From contig NZ_FNOG01000002.1 of assembly GCF_900106525.1 (NCBI RefSeq), positions 471,347-535,346 on the forward strand: 64,000 nucleotides of DNA, written 5' to 3'. Position numbers and translations under genes: made by a program. The DNA comes from Lysobacter enzymogenes (GTDB taxonomy: Bacteria; Pseudomonadota; Gammaproteobacteria; Xanthomonadales; Xanthomonadaceae). Positions within the stretch are counted from its first letter, which is position 1; every line of letters starts with the position of its first letter. Positions 62,849 to 64,000 of the stretch are shown here, one piece after another. The notes under the pieces were generated by a model, which saw nothing but the letters and a program-made list of their open reading frames with translations, did not search any database and was not told the DNA's origin.

Positions 62849-63853
62849 ATGCGCCCGACCGCCGCGCTCCTGTCCTGCCTGCTCTCCGCCGCGGCCTTCG
62901 CCGCCGGCGCGCAGCCGTCGACGCCGCGCTACGGCGCCGAGCTGGAAGGCTTCGACTATCCCTATCCGGTGCAGCGCTATCGCTTCCGCTCGCAGGGCGA
63001 AGCCGTGCAGATGGCCTACCTCGACGTGCGCCCCGAGCGCCCCAACGGCCGCACCGTGGTGCTGCTGCACGGCAAGAACTTCTGCGCGGCGACCTGGGAA
63101 TCGGCCATCGCCGCGCTGCGCGAGGCCGGCTATCGGGTGATCGCGCCCGACCAACTGGGCTTTTGCAAATCCAGCAAGCCCGCCCATCACCAGTACAGCC
63201 TGCACGAACTGGCCGCCAACACCCATGCCCTGCTCGCCTCGCTGGGCATCGAGCGCGCCAGCATCGTCGGCCACTCGATGGGCGGCATGCTCGCCGCGCG
63301 CTACGCGCTGATGTACCCGGACGCCGCGCAGCGCCTGCTGCTGGTCAACCCGATCGGCCTGGAGGACTGGAAAGCGCTCGGCGTGCCGTGGCGCAGCGTG
63401 GACGAGAACTACGCGCGCGAACTCAAGACCACCGCCGCGACGATCCGCAAGTATCAGCAAGAGGTCTACTACGGCGGGCAGTGGAAGCCCGAGTACCAGC
63501 GCTGGGTCGACATGCTCGCCGGGCTCTACGCCGGCCCCGGCCGCGAGCGCGTGGCCTGGAACCAGGCGCTGACCTCGGAGATGGTGTTCGTCCAACCGGT
63601 CGTACACGAGTTCGCCCGCCTGCGCGTGCCGACCACCTTGTTCATCGGCCAGCGCGACCGCACCGCGATCAACCGCGACCTCGCCGACGACGCGCTCAAG
63701 GCCAGGCTCGGCCTGTATCCCGAACTCGGCCGCGCCGCCGCGCGCGCGATTCCCGGCGCGAAACTGGTGGAGTTCGACGACTTGGGCCATTCGCCGCAAG
63801 TCGAAGCGCCGCAGCGTTTCGAGGCGGCGTTGCTGGATGCCTTGCGCGAGTGA
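62849..63853 (+). CDS. Secreted alpha/beta hydrolase
   Basis: The 334-residue precursor has a signal peptide (LLSCLLSAAAFAAGA) and a classic alpha/beta-hydrolase domain: VVLLHGKNFCAATWES, the nucleophile Ser143 in IVGHSMGGMLAARYAL, the acid in LFIGQRDRTAINRD and the catalytic His in FDDLGHSPQVEAP. A long cap region lies between residues 170 and 270. It resembles haloalkane dehalogenase/epoxide-hydrolase-type or esterase enzymes; the substrate is unknown. Confidence 0.87.
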   Translation: MRPTAALLSCLLSAAAFAAGAQPSTPRYGAELEGFDYPYPVQRYRFRSQGEAVQMAYLDVRPERPNGRTVVLLHGKNFCAATWESAIAALREAGYRVIAPDQLGFCKSSKPAHHQYSLHELAANTHALLASLGIERASIVGHSMGGMLAARYALMYPDAAQRLLLVNPIGLEDWKALGVPWRSVDENYARELKTTAATIRKYQQEVYYGGQWKPEYQRWVDMLAGLYAGPGRERVAWNQALTSEMVFVQPVVHEFARLRVPTTLFIGQRDRTAINRDLADDALKARLGLYPELGRAAARAIPGAKLVEFDDLGHSPQVEAPQRFEAALLDALRE

Positions 63854-63941
63854 GTGCGGGCGCAGCTGCGAACGCTTTCGTGGCGATGGCGGCTCGCAAG
63901 CGACACCGAGACCGCAACTGCCGCGACACCTACCCACCGCC

Positions 63942-63961
63942 ATGCCCGCGAAGGCGGGCAT
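63942..63961. repeat. Short palindrome ATGCCCGC-GAAG-GCGGGCAT
   Basis: A perfect 8-bp stem with a GAAG loop downstream of the hydrolase gene. Similar CCCGCGAAGGCGGG palindromes are common intergenic repeats in this family of bacteria; it may also act as a terminator. Confidence 0.5.
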
Positions 63962-64000
63962 CCAGGGCTTTATCGCGACAGGACTCTGAAGTCTCTGGAT

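Overview
The window is high-GC, densely coded DNA whose gene content and order point to a Lysobacter-like member of the Xanthomonadaceae (Gammaproteobacteria). The evidence is a regulatory PTS block followed by mgtE, pilT-pilU, yggS-proC, aroK-aroB, hemE, a secreted lipase with its foldase, giant propeller-type hybrid kinases, and an effector carrying what looks like the XVIPCD secretion domain of the Xanthomonadales bacteria-killing type IV secretion system. The species call is inference; no rRNA or tRNA gene was seen.

Layout. 1-5.8 kb: the end of a proline-rich protein, then EIIA(Man)-like protein, HPr and EI of a sugar-transporter-less PTS, a serine hydrolase on the other strand, and the Mg2+ channel MgtE. 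5.9-7.6 kb: a low-GC two-gene island on the minus strand, a lipoprotein overlapping a HEIGH metallopeptidase-like effector (candidate X-Tfi/X-Tfe immunity-effector pair). 7.7-14 kb: lipoprotein esterase, pyrB-ruvX-algH, a Tag glycosylase with a histone-like tail, and a DUF4153-type membrane protein. 14-17.4 kb: a compact ATP-grasp / acyltransferase / Rieske oxygenase operon of unknown product. 17.7-25.9 kb: an unusual beta-rich protein, pilT and pilU, yggS-(hypothetical)-proC-DUF4426, and lipase plus foldase. 26-33 kb: a cobalamin-binding-like protein, AAC(6')-like acetyltransferase with pdxH, a glycerate-kinase-like protein, dodecin, aroK-aroB, a hypothetical protein and a MarR regulator. 33-39.5 kb: a secreted hydrolase, an isochorismatase-like enzyme divergent from a GlxA/AraC regulator, a WGR protein, hemE, a secreted lyase-like protein and a cupin.

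39.7-50.7 kb: three tandem paralogous hybrid histidine kinases of about 1200 residues, with near-identical kinase cores and divergent sensor propellers. 51-56.9 kb: YceI / cytochrome b561 / YceI, a glutaredoxin-like protein with a hypothetical partner, sdaA, a zinc-ribbon protein and a small hydrolase. 57.4-62.1 kb: a Tat-exported molybdenum hydroxylase operon (large subunit, 2Fe-2S subunit, tri-haem cytochrome c). 62.2 kb to the end: a small exported hypothetical protein and a secreted alpha/beta hydrolase.

Intergenic spaces carry at least three families of dispersed palindromic repeats and one 111-bp tandem repeat. Several genes (algH, pdxH, the glycerate-kinase-like gene, aroK, marR, the AraC gene, the WGR gene) have a -10-like hexamer only 6-7 nt before the start codon, as expected for leaderless transcripts.
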